DNA of 64,000 bases, taken from contig NZ_RKHX01000005.1 of assembly GCF_003755175.1 (NCBI RefSeq), positions 248,001 to 312,000 on the forward strand, read 5' to 3'. The notes beneath the pieces are model-generated. The model ran no database searches, was not told where the DNA came from, and worked only from the letters and a program-made list of their open reading frames with translations. A program made the position numbers and the translations under genes. Position 1 is the stretch's first letter; each line of letters begins with the position of its first letter. This DNA is from Cellulomonas sp. PhB150. Its GTDB lineage: Bacteria > Actinomycetota > Actinomycetes > Actinomycetales > Cellulomonadaceae. This document shows, piece by piece, positions 17,661 to 25,814 of this stretch.

Positions 17661-18847
17661 GGCCCCTCGCCCGCGCCGTCGCGCTGCTCGCTCTGCTCGG
17701 CATGGTCGCCGTCACCGCCGTGACCCTCGCGGCGCCCGCCCAGGCCGCGCCGCGCGTGACGATCACCAACTCGCAGGGCAAGGCCCAGGCCGACACGACG
17801 TACTCGACGACCGTCTCGGTCTCGGGCGCCGGGTTCCAGTCGGTCAAGGGCGGGTTCGGCGGCATCTACGTCTTCTTCGGCTGGGTCGACGACCCCAGCG
17901 GCGGCTCGTGGCGCCCGAGCAAGGGCGGCGCGACGGGGGCCGACTACCTCTACGTGCCGGACTCGGAGTCGAAGGACAACGGCGGCTTCCAGCGGTTCGT
18001 CGCGTTCCCGGGCTCGGACACCGCGGCCTCGGCGAACGGCGGCACGGTCAAGGCCGACGGCACCTGGTCGACGAGGCTGACGATCCCGGGCCCGACGTTC
18101 CAGGCCGCGGACCGCAGCGGCAAGGTCGTCGAGGTCGACTGCCGGACGAAGACCTGCGGCGTCCTCACGATCGGTGCGCACGGCGTGGTGAACCCGAGCA
18201 ACGAGTCGTTCACGCGCGTGACGTTCGCGGACCTGTCGTCGGCAGCACCGGCAGTGCCGGCAGCGACGACCGCGCCCACGGCCGCTGCGTCCGCACCCGC
18301 CGCCGCGGGCGAGGCCGACGAGAAGCCCACGGTGACGTCGACCGCGCCCGCCACGCTCGGTGTCGACCAGACCACGATCGTCGTCGGCCGGGTGCTCGGT
18401 TTCACGGGCCAGGGTTTCACGCCGGGCGAGCAGGTCGTCGGCTCCCTGGTCGGGGGCCAGGCGGCCGTCGGCCCGCTGACCGCCGGCGCACAGGGGGAGG
18501 TCGCGGGCGTGCTCCAGCTGCCCGCCACGCTGCGTCCCGGGACGCAGGCGCTCACGTTGACGGGAGCGGCCTCCGGGAAGAAGGCGCAGGTGGAGCTCAC
18601 GGCGATCGCGGACCCGGTCGAGGCGGCCGCTGCCGCCAACGCGTCGGACGAGGCGGGGTCCGGGACGTCGCCCGTGGCGATCGCGGTGGTCGTCGCCGCG
18701 CTCGCCATGCTGTGGTTCGTCGTCGCGGGCTTCGTCGCGGCCCGGCGGCGCCGACGGTCGGCACGCCCCGCTGCCCCCTCGGCGTCCCGGCCGCGGCCGG
18801 ACGACGAGCCCACCCCGCAGCTGGCCTCGACGGAGGTCCGCTCGTGA
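17657..18847 (+). CDS. Membrane-anchored cell-surface protein of the heme operon
   Basis: The 396-aa protein has a signal peptide ending AAPAQA, an extracellular domain (about 30-195) with a G-I-Y-V-F-F-G-W...WRPSKGG motif, an Ala/Thr-rich linker, a beta-rich domain (about 215-315, [17 protein letters not shown]) and one TM helix (about 340-362) followed by a basic cytosolic tail. The first domain matches the GVYVTFGRFADVWKPSAG domain of the HtaA proteins at 20225 and 23024, so the three share a module. Two Cys in DCRTKTCG could form a disulfide. Its place between hmuV and an HtaA gene, with 4-nt overlaps on both sides, implies a role in heme capture or relay. No sortase motif is present. Confidence 0.75.
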   Translation: MRPLARAVALLALLGMVAVTAVTLAAPAQAAPRVTITNSQGKAQADTTYSTTVSVSGAGFQSVKGGFGGIYVFFGWVDDPSGGSWRPSKGGATGADYLYVPDSESKDNGGFQRFVAFPGSDTAASANGGTVKADGTWSTRLTIPGPTFQAADRSGKVVEVDCRTKTCGVLTIGAHGVVNPSNESFTRVTFADLSSAAPAVPAATTAPTAAASAPAAAGEADEKPTVTSTAPATLGVDQTTIVVGRVLGFTGQGFTPGEQVVGSLVGGQAAVGPLTAGAQGEVAGVLQLPATLRPGTQALTLTGAASGKKAQVELTAIADPVEAAAAANASDEAGSGTSPVAIAVVVAALAMLWFVVAGFVAARRRRRSARPAAPSASRPRPDDEPTPQLASTEVRS

Positions 18848-20127
18848 GGCCGCGCCGCGCCCTGGCCGTGCTCGCGGGCGCGGCCGCGGCCCTGCTGCTG
18901 GCGGGAGCCCCGGCCGCGGCGGGCGACTCGATCGACGTCCAGGTCGTCATCCCCGCCGACGGCGTGCTGACGGTCGACTCGGCCCAGCTGCGCTGGGGGC
19001 TCTCGGCAGAGGCGAGCAGCGGCGCCTACGCGTTCGGCTGCCAGTTCCTGTCCGCGGGCGTCGCGGGGGACACGGGCTCGTCGCGGGCCTGGACCGAGGA
19101 CGACGGCTTCTACCGCGGCTCCGCGGGCGACGTGCGGATCGAGAAGCCGGGGGCCGACGGCAAGGACCGCGTCGCCACCTGGGCCACGCGCTGCCTCGAC
19201 CGCGACGGCAAGCCCGTCACGGCGTCGACCACCTCGCCGACGACGGAGAGCGAGGTCGTGGTCGACGGAGGGAGCGGAACCGTCGACCAGGCCGCGGGCT
19301 CGGCCCGCATCGCCTGGACGGGCTCCTTCACGGTCGCGTTCTACGGCGGCCTGACCTACTGGTCCGCGACGGACCCCGTGCTCACGGTCAAGGACGGGAT
19401 CGGCACGCTCACCGCGACCGCGAGCGGGTACGGCGCGGACCGCGACGACACGGCGCGCTGGGTGCGGATCCCCGCGCGCACGGTCACGCTCGCGCGGTTC
19501 GCCCAGATCGACCTGGGGGAGAACGGGTTCGTCGTCACGCCCGACTACGTCGGCGTCGCGGCCGACGCCGGGCCGGGCACCCCGCAGGCCGCGCGGACGT
19601 CGGCCAACGCGGCGTACTGGGGGTCGTTCCCGCAGGACTTCGTCGACCTGCAGCTCCAGACCGGGCAGTCGGCGTACTGGTACACCAGCGGCGGCGAGCG
19701 CGACCCGTTCAAGGCGGCCCTGCCGGTGGCGGTCAGCTACGACTCGTCGCGACCCGTCACGCCGCCGAAGGACCCCGCCGGCTCGGGCTCCACGCCGGGT
19801 GGCCCCGCTCCGGCCAACCCGCTCACCACCCCGCCACCGGCGGCGCCGCAGGGGGTGACCCCGCCCTCGGTCGGCGGGACCCCGGTCGCGCCCACCGTGA
19901 CCGGACCGGACGTCACGTCCGCACGGGCGTTCCCCGCGACGCAGGCGTCGACCGTGGCCGCGGCCGCCGCCCTCATCCCCCTGGTGGGGGACGCGGCCGG
20001 CTGGCTGACCGGTCAGGACCCGTTGCTGCTCGGTGGCCTGGGCGCGCTCGCCGCCCTCGGGGCGCTCGCGGCGCTCGGGCTCTGGCGCGGGTGGCTCGTC
20101 GCGCCGTGGACCGGATGGCGGACATGA
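18844..20127 (+). CDS. HtaA-domain heme-binding surface protein with C-terminal TM anchor
   Basis: The 427-aa protein has a signal peptide (cut near APAAAGDS), one HtaA-type domain (about 27-290) and a Pro/Thr/Gly-rich linker (about 298-360), then a hydrophobic C-terminal helix with a short basic end. The HtaA pattern is seen as LRWGLSAEASS at the front, SARIAWTGSFTVAFYGGLTYW in the middle and DPVLTVKDGIGTLTA after it. In corynebacteria HtaA proteins bind heme and hemoglobin at the surface and pass heme to HmuT. It closes the five-gene hmuTUV operon. The start GTG overlaps the previous stop. Confidence 0.85.
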   Translation: MRPRRALAVLAGAAAALLLAGAPAAAGDSIDVQVVIPADGVLTVDSAQLRWGLSAEASSGAYAFGCQFLSAGVAGDTGSSRAWTEDDGFYRGSAGDVRIEKPGADGKDRVATWATRCLDRDGKPVTASTTSPTTESEVVVDGGSGTVDQAAGSARIAWTGSFTVAFYGGLTYWSATDPVLTVKDGIGTLTATASGYGADRDDTARWVRIPARTVTLARFAQIDLGENGFVVTPDYVGVAADAGPGTPQAARTSANAAYWGSFPQDFVDLQLQTGQSAYWYTSGGERDPFKAALPVAVSYDSSRPVTPPKDPAGSGSTPGGPAPANPLTTPPPAAPQGVTPPSVGGTPVAPTVTGPDVTSARAFPATQASTVAAAAALIPLVGDAAGWLTGQDPLLLGGLGALAALGALAALGLWRGWLVAPWTGWRT

Positions 20128-20141
20128 CCTGTTCGCCACGG

Positions 20142-20160
20142 TTAGGTAAGGCTAACCTTT
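20142..20160 (+). promoter_or_regulatory. DtxR/IdeR-like iron box
   Basis: The 19-mer TTAGGTAAGGCTAACCTTT matches both halves of the DtxR/IdeR consensus and is the best of the boxes seen here. It lies 15 bp after the operon end and 64 bp before the HtaA-WxL gene, showing an iron-repressed promoter of its own. Confidence 0.8.
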
Positions 20161-20224
20161 GGCGAGATCGCTCGTCCGGTCCGTCCTGCTTCTCCGACCT
20201 ACCTTCTTCGAGAGGACTCATCCC

Positions 20225-21880
20225 GTGAAGACACGATCCGGCCACGCCGGTCGCGCCGTCGCCGCCGCCGGTGTGCTCGCTCTGCTCGGCGCCCTCGTGG
20301 CAGCCGTGCCCGCGAGCGCGGCCGACTCCCGCGACGTCCAGGCCGACGGCACCCTCGACTGGGGCTTCCGCCAGAGCTTCCGCAACTACGTCGGCCAGCA
20401 GACCGCTGCCCTTCCGCCCGTCGGGCCCGTCGCGGTCGGGCAGCGCATCACGCTCGTCGCGCCCGCGACGTTCGACGCCGCCGGCACGCCTGCCTGGGCC
20501 GCGAGCACGTCGACGCCGAACGAGACGCTCCCGTACCACCTGCCCGTGCAGGGCGGGACGTTCGAGTCCGCGGGCGACCTGCGCATCGAGACGGGTGGTG
20601 GCGCGGTCTACCACTTCCCGTCCCACGCCTTCACCGTCACGGTCAAGGACGTCGCGGTCGTCGTCACGGGCGGGACCGCGACGCTCGAGGGCGACCTCTC
20701 GGTGGTCATCCCCGAGTCCGGCGCCGCGCTCGGCTACACGCCCGGCACCTACGGCGGCGACGACATCGTCCTCGGCGACGTGGCGACCGTGGACGTCGAC
20801 ACCGACGGCGACGACGTCACGGTCACGGGCTCGGGGGTCACGCTGACCGCCGCCGGTGCCGCGGCGCTGCAGGACTTCCTCGCGGCCGGCTCCGCGCTCG
20901 ACAGCTTCTCGGTCACGACGTCGCTCGAGGCCGACGCGGCGGTGTGGAAGCCGTCGATCACCGTGTCCAGGACGACGGGCTTCGACCCGAGCGGCACCGA
21001 GTCGGTGACCGTGACCGGTACCGGCTTCGACCCCGCGGCGAACGTGTCGTCGCGGCCGCCGGTCGCGGTCGGGCAGTCGACCGGCGTCTACGTGACGTTC
21101 GGCCGGTTCGCCGACGTCTGGAAGCCCTCGGCCGGCGCGCCGAGCTCCGCGCGCTCCGTCACCAGCCAGAAGTGGGCGCTGCCGCAGGCCTCGCTCACGC
21201 AGGTGTCGACGGACTACCCGAGCCAGGCGGCCGCGCTCGTCGAGCTCGAGGCCGACGGGTCCTTCACCGCGACGCTCGACGTCAAGAGCGCCACGGCCGC
21301 GACCGGCAACTACGGCATCTACGTCTACGCCGCGGGGGGCGCTGCCGCGAACGCCTCGCAGGAGCTGTTCGTGCCGATCTCGTTCCTCGGCGACATCAAC
21401 GTCGGTGTCGAGGTCCCCGAGACTCCCGTCGAGCCCGAGCCCGGCGCCTTCTCGTGGACGATCGGCGGATCCGGCGCCGTGAGCCTCGGCACCGCCTCCT
21501 CGACCGCGGCCGGGTTCTCCGCGTCCGGCCAGCTCCCCGCGATCTCGGTGCAGGACACCCGGGCCGGGGCACCGGCCTTCTCGATCTCGGGCCAGGTCGG
21601 CACCTTCAGCACGGCGGACGGGTCGCACTCGTTCGGCGGCCAGGCCCTGGGCTGGACGCCGTCGGTCACGGCGAACACGGTCGGCGCCGTCGCGGGCGGG
21701 GCCGTCGTGCCCGGTACGGCGGCGACGTCGGGCCTCAAGGCGTCGAGCACGCTCGTCTCGGGTGCCGCGGGCCACGCGCTCGGCTCGGTCGACGTCGGGG
21801 CGCAGCTGCGGCTCCTGGCCCCGGCCGACGCCGCACCCGGCAGCTACACCGCGACGCTGACGCTCACCGCGCTCAGCTGA
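20225..21880 (+). CDS. Secreted HtaA-domain protein with C-terminal WxL-like domain
   Basis: The 551-aa product starts at a GTG and has a signal peptide ending PASAADS. An HtaA domain follows (about 35-235), opening GTLDWGFRQSFRNYVG, then a module (about 255-400) with GVYVTFGRFADVWKPSAG, and a C-terminal domain (about 405-551) that looks like a WxL wall-binding domain. The latter shows AISVQDTRAGAPAF, then LGWTPSV, and ends in LRLLAPADAAPGSYTATL. WxL domains bind peptidoglycan without covalent linkage, usually together with DUF916-type partners, and such a partner is the next gene. No TM anchor or sortase motif is seen. It would display heme-binding domains on the wall under iron control. Confidence 0.8.
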   Translation: MKTRSGHAGRAVAAAGVLALLGALVAAVPASAADSRDVQADGTLDWGFRQSFRNYVGQQTAALPPVGPVAVGQRITLVAPATFDAAGTPAWAASTSTPNETLPYHLPVQGGTFESAGDLRIETGGGAVYHFPSHAFTVTVKDVAVVVTGGTATLEGDLSVVIPESGAALGYTPGTYGGDDIVLGDVATVDVDTDGDDVTVTGSGVTLTAAGAAALQDFLAAGSALDSFSVTTSLEADAAVWKPSITVSRTTGFDPSGTESVTVTGTGFDPAANVSSRPPVAVGQSTGVYVTFGRFADVWKPSAGAPSSARSVTSQKWALPQASLTQVSTDYPSQAAALVELEADGSFTATLDVKSATAATGNYGIYVYAAGGAAANASQELFVPISFLGDINVGVEVPETPVEPEPGAFSWTIGGSGAVSLGTASSTAAGFSASGQLPAISVQDTRAGAPAFSISGQVGTFSTADGSHSFGGQALGWTPSVTANTVGAVAGGAVVPGTAATSGLKASSTLVSGAAGHALGSVDVGAQLRLLAPADAAPGSYTATLTLTALS

Positions 21881-21893
21881 CACCGCTCACGGT

Positions 21894-21926
21894 GCGCGGC
21901 CGGCCCGGGACCCGGGCCGGCCGCGC
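21894..21926 (+). terminator. Intercistronic hairpin between HtaA-WxL and DUF916 genes
   Basis: GCGCGGCCGGCCCGGG and its exact complement are separated by one base, giving a stem of at least 13 bp with a small loop. It lies 13 bp after one stop and 25 bp before the next start, so it may reduce read-through rather than end the transcript fully. Confidence 0.65.
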
Positions 21927-21951
21927 CACGTCACTCACGGAAGGACCCCAG

Positions 21952-22938
21952 GTGCGCCCGATCGCCGCGATCCTCGTCGGCCTGCTCGCGCTGCTCGTGG
22001 GCGGAGCGCCGGCGTCGGCGGCCGACGACGGGCAGCTGACCTGGGCCGTCGCGCCCGCGGACAACGGCATGGGCGACGCGCGCCCGAACTTCGGGTACGA
22101 GGTCGAGCCGGGCGACACGATCGACGACGCCGTCGTCGTCACCAATATGACGGCCGCGCCCCTGACGCTCGCGGTGTACGCGGCCGACGCGTTCACGACG
22201 TCGTCCGGCCAGCTCGACCTGCTCCCGGCGGGGGAGCCGTCGTCGGACGTCGGCGCCTGGGTGAGGCTCGAGAAGGACGAGGTCACGCTCGACGCCGGCG
22301 AGGTCGCCACGGTCCCCTTCACGGTCACCGTGCCCGACGACGCGACGCCGGGCGACCACTCCGGTGGCATCGTCACCTCGTTCCGCTCGACGCAGGGTGG
22401 CTCCACCGTCGCCCTGGACAGCCGGCTCGGCTCGCGCATGCACGTGCGCGTCGCGGGCGAGCTCGCGCCGGCGGTGGACGCCGCCGACGTCCGGGTCGAC
22501 TACCACCCGAGCTGGAACCCGTTCGCCGCCGGCTCCGCCACCGTCACCTACGTCCTGCGCAACACCGGCAACACCCGCGCGGCCGCGACGGACTCCGCGT
22601 CGGTCGCCGGGCCGCTGGGGCTGCTCGCCGCGGGCTCGGCCCAGCAGGACACGCCCGAGCTCACGGCGCGCAGCGAGATCGAGCGGCAGATCGAGGTCGC
22701 AGGCGTGTGGCCGACGTTCCGGCTCTCCGCGAGCGTCGAGGTGCTGCCCGAGTCCGTCGGCGTCGGCGGGGCGACGCTGCCCACGCTCACCGTCGAGGGC
22801 TCCGCGTGGGCCGTGCCGTGGTCGCTGCTCGTGCTCGTCGTGCTCGTCGTCGCCGCTGCGGTCGTGGTGCCCACCGCGCGTGACCGGCGGCGACGCCGGG
22901 CGGCCCCCGTCGAGGTGCCTGTCGACGCGATCGGGTGA
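21952..22938 (+). CDS. DUF916-type WxL-interacting wall protein
   Basis: The 328-aa protein has a signal peptide (to about residue 25), a first beta domain with TWAVAPADNGMGDARP and NFGYEVEPGDTIDDAVVVTN, a second beta domain (about 170-270), and a C-terminal TM helix near 285-308 followed by a run of Arg. The first domain fits the WxL-interacting-protein peptidoglycan-binding domain family (DUF916), which pairs with WxL proteins at the cell wall. The GTG start has GGAAGGA upstream. Genetic pairing with the WxL-like protein before it supports a shared anchoring complex. Confidence 0.78.
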   Translation: MRPIAAILVGLLALLVGGAPASAADDGQLTWAVAPADNGMGDARPNFGYEVEPGDTIDDAVVVTNMTAAPLTLAVYAADAFTTSSGQLDLLPAGEPSSDVGAWVRLEKDEVTLDAGEVATVPFTVTVPDDATPGDHSGGIVTSFRSTQGGSTVALDSRLGSRMHVRVAGELAPAVDAADVRVDYHPSWNPFAAGSATVTYVLRNTGNTRAAATDSASVAGPLGLLAAGSAQQDTPELTARSEIERQIEVAGVWPTFRLSASVEVLPESVGVGGATLPTLTVEGSAWAVPWSLLVLVVLVVAAAVVVPTARDRRRRRAAPVEVPVDAIG

Positions 22939-22966
22939 CAGGGGCGCCACCAGCACCTTCGCACGG

Positions 22967-22985
22967 TTAGGACAGGCTATCCTTA
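22967..22985 (+). promoter_or_regulatory. DtxR/IdeR-like iron box
   Basis: TTAGGACAGGCTATCCTTA keeps both half-sites of the iron-box consensus. It lies 39 bp upstream of the ATG at 23024. A small hairpin (GCACGCG/CGCGTGC, 22990-23006) follows it in the leader. Confidence 0.72.
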
Positions 22986-23023
22986 CCTCGCACGCGGCTC
23001 GCGTGCAGGACGAAGGGGTAGGG

Positions 23024-25507
23024 ATGTTGGCGAGCAGATCCACCAGGACCGGTGGCGTGCGGAGGCTGGTGGCCGCAGCGGTCGCCGTCGCAGTGGCGGG
23101 GGGCGCGGCCGTCGTCGCGGCGAGCCCGGCATCGGCGGCTGTCGAGACGATCAAGAACGCGACGTTCACCTGGGGGGTGAGCGGCTACGCGCAGGTCGGC
23201 ATCTTCGGGCCCTGGACGTTCAAGGACCTCACCGGCAACGCGACCCAGCTCGTCGGGAGCGTGTCCGGCGGGTCGCAGGCCGAGTACGTCGTGGCGCCCC
23301 TGCCGGCGACCTCGATGCCGGTCTCGAGCCCGCAGAAGACGCCCAACGCCGTGCGGTTCACGTCCGGCACGGGCACCGTCGACCCAGCAACGGGGGCCTC
23401 GACGCTCTCGTGGACCGGTTCGTACACGGTCAACGCCTACCCGGCTGCGTTCAACGCGCCCAACGAGATCTACTCCGACCCCAGGCTGACGCTCGACGCG
23501 CAGGGCTCGGGCACGCTCTCGTTCCACTTCGTGCTCGGCGCCGGCGTCGGCCAGGACGGCCAGCCGACCGCCGAGCAGGACCTCGGCCGGGTGACGCTCG
23601 TGAGCTTCGCGAACGGCGCGGTCACCGGCCTCGACGCCGATGGCTTCACCGCGACCCCGGCGTACCAGGGCGTCGCCGTCACGGTGCCTGCGGACTCGAG
23701 CGCGCAGGTCACCACGTGCACCACCGACGGCGGCGCGACCGGCTGGTGGGGCTCGTGGAACCCGACCTTCGTCAACGCGCTCCCGTCGTCGGTCCGCCCG
23801 CACTTCTACTCCACGGGCTGCACGGGCAACCAGGACCTCAAGCCCGCCCTCCCGGTCGACGTCGCGTTCGAGCGGTACGCACCTGCGTCGGTGACGGTCT
23901 CCGCCACGGACCTGCAGAGCGACGGCACGACCGAGGTCACCGTCGAGGGCACCGGCTTCGCGCCCACGCTCGCGACCGGGACCCGACCGCCGTTCGCGGG
24001 CATCGCGTCCGGTGCCTACGTCGCCTTCGGCCGCTACGCCGACGTGTGGAAGCCCTCGGCCGGCGCGCCGAGCTCGGCACGCACGAACCCGGCCGGGGCC
24101 AACGGCACCGGCTCCGCCGTCATCTGGGCCGTGCCCGCCGCGTCGTTCACGGCGTCCTCGCCCCGACAGGACCCGGCCGCGGCGTCGTACACCGAGCTGC
24201 GCGCGGACGGTACGTTCACGGCGAAGAGCAAGGTCAACAAGGCGTGGCTCGCCAGCGCTGCCGGCAACTACGGCATCTACACGTACGCCGGCGGCGGTCC
24301 GACCGTGAGCCAGTACGAGACCTACACGCCGATCACGTTCCACGACCGGGCCGAGTCCGTGACGTTCGGCGCGGATGTGTCGGCAGTCGCCGGCGCCGTT
24401 CCCTCGGTGCAGACCAAGGTGTACGCGGCGGGCACGCACGCCCCGTCCGGCGAGGTCACCGTCCTCGACGGGACGGCGACGGTGGGCTCCGCGACGCTCG
24501 CGGCCGGCAAGGCGACCGTGGCGCTGAGCGCGGACCTCGCCGTCGGCGACCACGAGCTCGTGCTGCGCTACGCCGGTGACAGCTGGGTCAAGCCGTCCGA
24601 GTCGACGGCCGTCCTCACCGTGACCGCCGCCCCGGTGGTCGAGCCCCCGGCCCCCACGGCCACCGAGGTCGTCGCGTTCGACGCCACCGCGATCGCGGGC
24701 CGCGCGCTCACGCTCCCCGTCGCGGTCGCCGCGCCTGGCGCGGCCGTGGCCGGCACGGTCACCGTGCGAGACGGCGCGAAGGTGGTCGGGTCGGCCACGC
24801 TGACCGCCGGCCGCGCGAACGTCTCGGTCGCGGCCCTGGCCGCTGGCAAGCGCTCGCTCACGGTGGCGTTCGCGCCCGCCGCGTCGGCGGTCCTGGCCAG
24901 CAGCACGACGGTCTCGGTCGCGGTCGCCAAGGCTGTGCCCGCGGTGAAGGTCACCTGGCCGACGGCCACCCACGGCAAGGCGGCCACGGCGGCGGTCTCC
25001 GTGACCGCGGCGGGGCTGAGCCCGTCCGGCACCGTCACGCTCTACGACGGCACCAAGCGCGTGGGCTCCTCCACCCTGTCGTCGGGCGCCGCCAAGGTGA
25101 TGCTGCCGAAGACCCTCTCGGCGGGTGCGCACGCGCTGCGGGTCGTCTACTCCGGTGACTCCCAGGTGCTGACGGCGACGGCGGCGCGGACCGTGACGGT
25201 CGCGAAGGCGGCGTCGAAGTCCTCGGCCGTCCTGGCGTCGTCGGCCGTGAAGGCGAGCGCACGCGGCAAGGTCACGGTGACGATCGCGGCGGCGGGCGCC
25301 AGCGCGACCGGCACGGTGGTCGTCACGATCGACCCGCGTGCCAAGGGTGCCAAGAACCGCGTCGTGACCGGGGCGCTCAAGGCGGGCAAGGTCACCGTGA
25401 CGCTGCCGAAGCTCCCCAAGGGCACCTACGCCGTGGCGGCGTCGTACGCGGGCTCCGCGAACGTGGCCGGGTCCACGGCGAAGGCGCGCACGTTGACGGT
25501 GCGCTGA
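23024..25507 (+). CDS. Secreted HtaA-domain protein with Ig-like repeats
   Basis: The 827-aa product starts at an ATG preceded by AAGGGG. After the signal peptide (to about residue 41, PASAAVET) come an HtaA domain (about 42-285; TFTWGVSGYAQ, TLSWTGSYTVNAYP), the shared GAYVAFGRYADVWKPSAG module (about 295-440) and about four Ig-like repeats of the bacterial type (about 445-827; each with a SGTVTLYDG-like strand and a YSGDSQV-like ending). Two Cys in the HtaA part (CTTDGG and STGC) could pair. It has no TM or sortase signal. The Lys/Ala-rich final repeat resembles that of the 986-aa protein downstream, hinting at a common way of holding on to the envelope. Its iron box implies iron control. 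Confidence 0.83.
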   Translation: MLASRSTRTGGVRRLVAAAVAVAVAGGAAVVAASPASAAVETIKNATFTWGVSGYAQVGIFGPWTFKDLTGNATQLVGSVSGGSQAEYVVAPLPATSMPVSSPQKTPNAVRFTSGTGTVDPATGASTLSWTGSYTVNAYPAAFNAPNEIYSDPRLTLDAQGSGTLSFHFVLGAGVGQDGQPTAEQDLGRVTLVSFANGAVTGLDADGFTATPAYQGVAVTVPADSSAQVTTCTTDGGATGWWGSWNPTFVNALPSSVRPHFYSTGCTGNQDLKPALPVDVAFERYAPASVTVSATDLQSDGTTEVTVEGTGFAPTLATGTRPPFAGIASGAYVAFGRYADVWKPSAGAPSSARTNPAGANGTGSAVIWAVPAASFTASSPRQDPAAASYTELRADGTFTAKSKVNKAWLASAAGNYGIYTYAGGGPTVSQYETYTPITFHDRAESVTFGADVSAVAGAVPSVQTKVYAAGTHAPSGEVTVLDGTATVGSATLAAGKATVALSADLAVGDHELVLRYAGDSWVKPSESTAVLTVTAAPVVEPPAPTATEVVAFDATAIAGRALTLPVAVAAPGAAVAGTVTVRDGAKVVGSATLTAGRANVSVAALAAGKRSLTVAFAPAASAVLASSTTVSVAVAKAVPAVKVTWPTATHGKAATAAVSVTAAGLSPSGTVTLYDGTKRVGSSTLSSGAAKVMLPKTLSAGAHALRVVYSGDSQVLTATAARTVTVAKAASKSSAVLASSAVKASARGKVTVTIAAAGASATGTVVVTIDPRAKGAKNRVVTGALKAGKVTVTLPKLPKGTYAVAASYAGSANVAGSTAKARTLTVR

Positions 25508-25524
25508 CGCAGCTGCGAGGTGGC

Positions 25525-25558
25525 GAGAGGGGCGGTCCGATCACGGGCCGCCCCTCTC
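25525..25558 (+). terminator. Hairpin terminator after the HtaA/Ig-like gene
   Basis: GAGAGGGGCGG and its exact complement flank a 12-nt loop, 17 bp after the stop codon. The rest of the 307-bp gap to 25815 holds a CRP-type site, a leader hairpin and no gene. Confidence 0.85.
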
Positions 25559-25686
25559 GTCGTCTCCGCGGCCGCCGGGACGCAATGTCGCAGTTCCGCA
25601 TGATTACGGGGGGCGACGGTCGATTGTCCGGGGTTCGGAGGGCGCGGGCGGTTTCGGGTACCACTGGCGAGTGAATGGGCGCTAAG

Positions 25687-25702
25687 TGTGACGCAGATCA
25701 CA
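25687..25702. promoter_or_regulatory. CRP/GlxR-type binding site
   Basis: TGTGACGCAGATCACA is a perfect TGTGA-N6-TCACA palindrome, the consensus of CRP and its actinobacterial relatives (GlxR, Cmr). It lies 113 bp upstream of the 986-aa protein's ATG. If TAATAA (25756-25761) is the -10, the site centre is near -73, an activating position. If TATTCC (25709-25714) is used, the site would overlap the -35 and repress. Confidence 0.75.
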
Positions 25703-25741
25703 CTTCGCTATTCCTCAGGACCTACCCAAATCGGCCTGGGC

Positions 25742-25773
25742 GGCGCGGAGAACCCCTAATAAGTTCCTCCGCG
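25742..25773 (+). promoter_or_regulatory. Leader hairpin upstream of the 986-aa secreted protein
   Basis: GCGCGGAGAAC pairs with GTTCCTCCGCGC with one bulged C, enclosing CCCCTAATA. It would form in the 5' leader if transcription begins upstream, or frame the possible -10 TAATAA if not. Confidence 0.4.
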
Positions 25774-25814
25774 CTACCGCCCATGACCTTCGTCCTAGAA
25801 AAGGGCCCCCCTTC

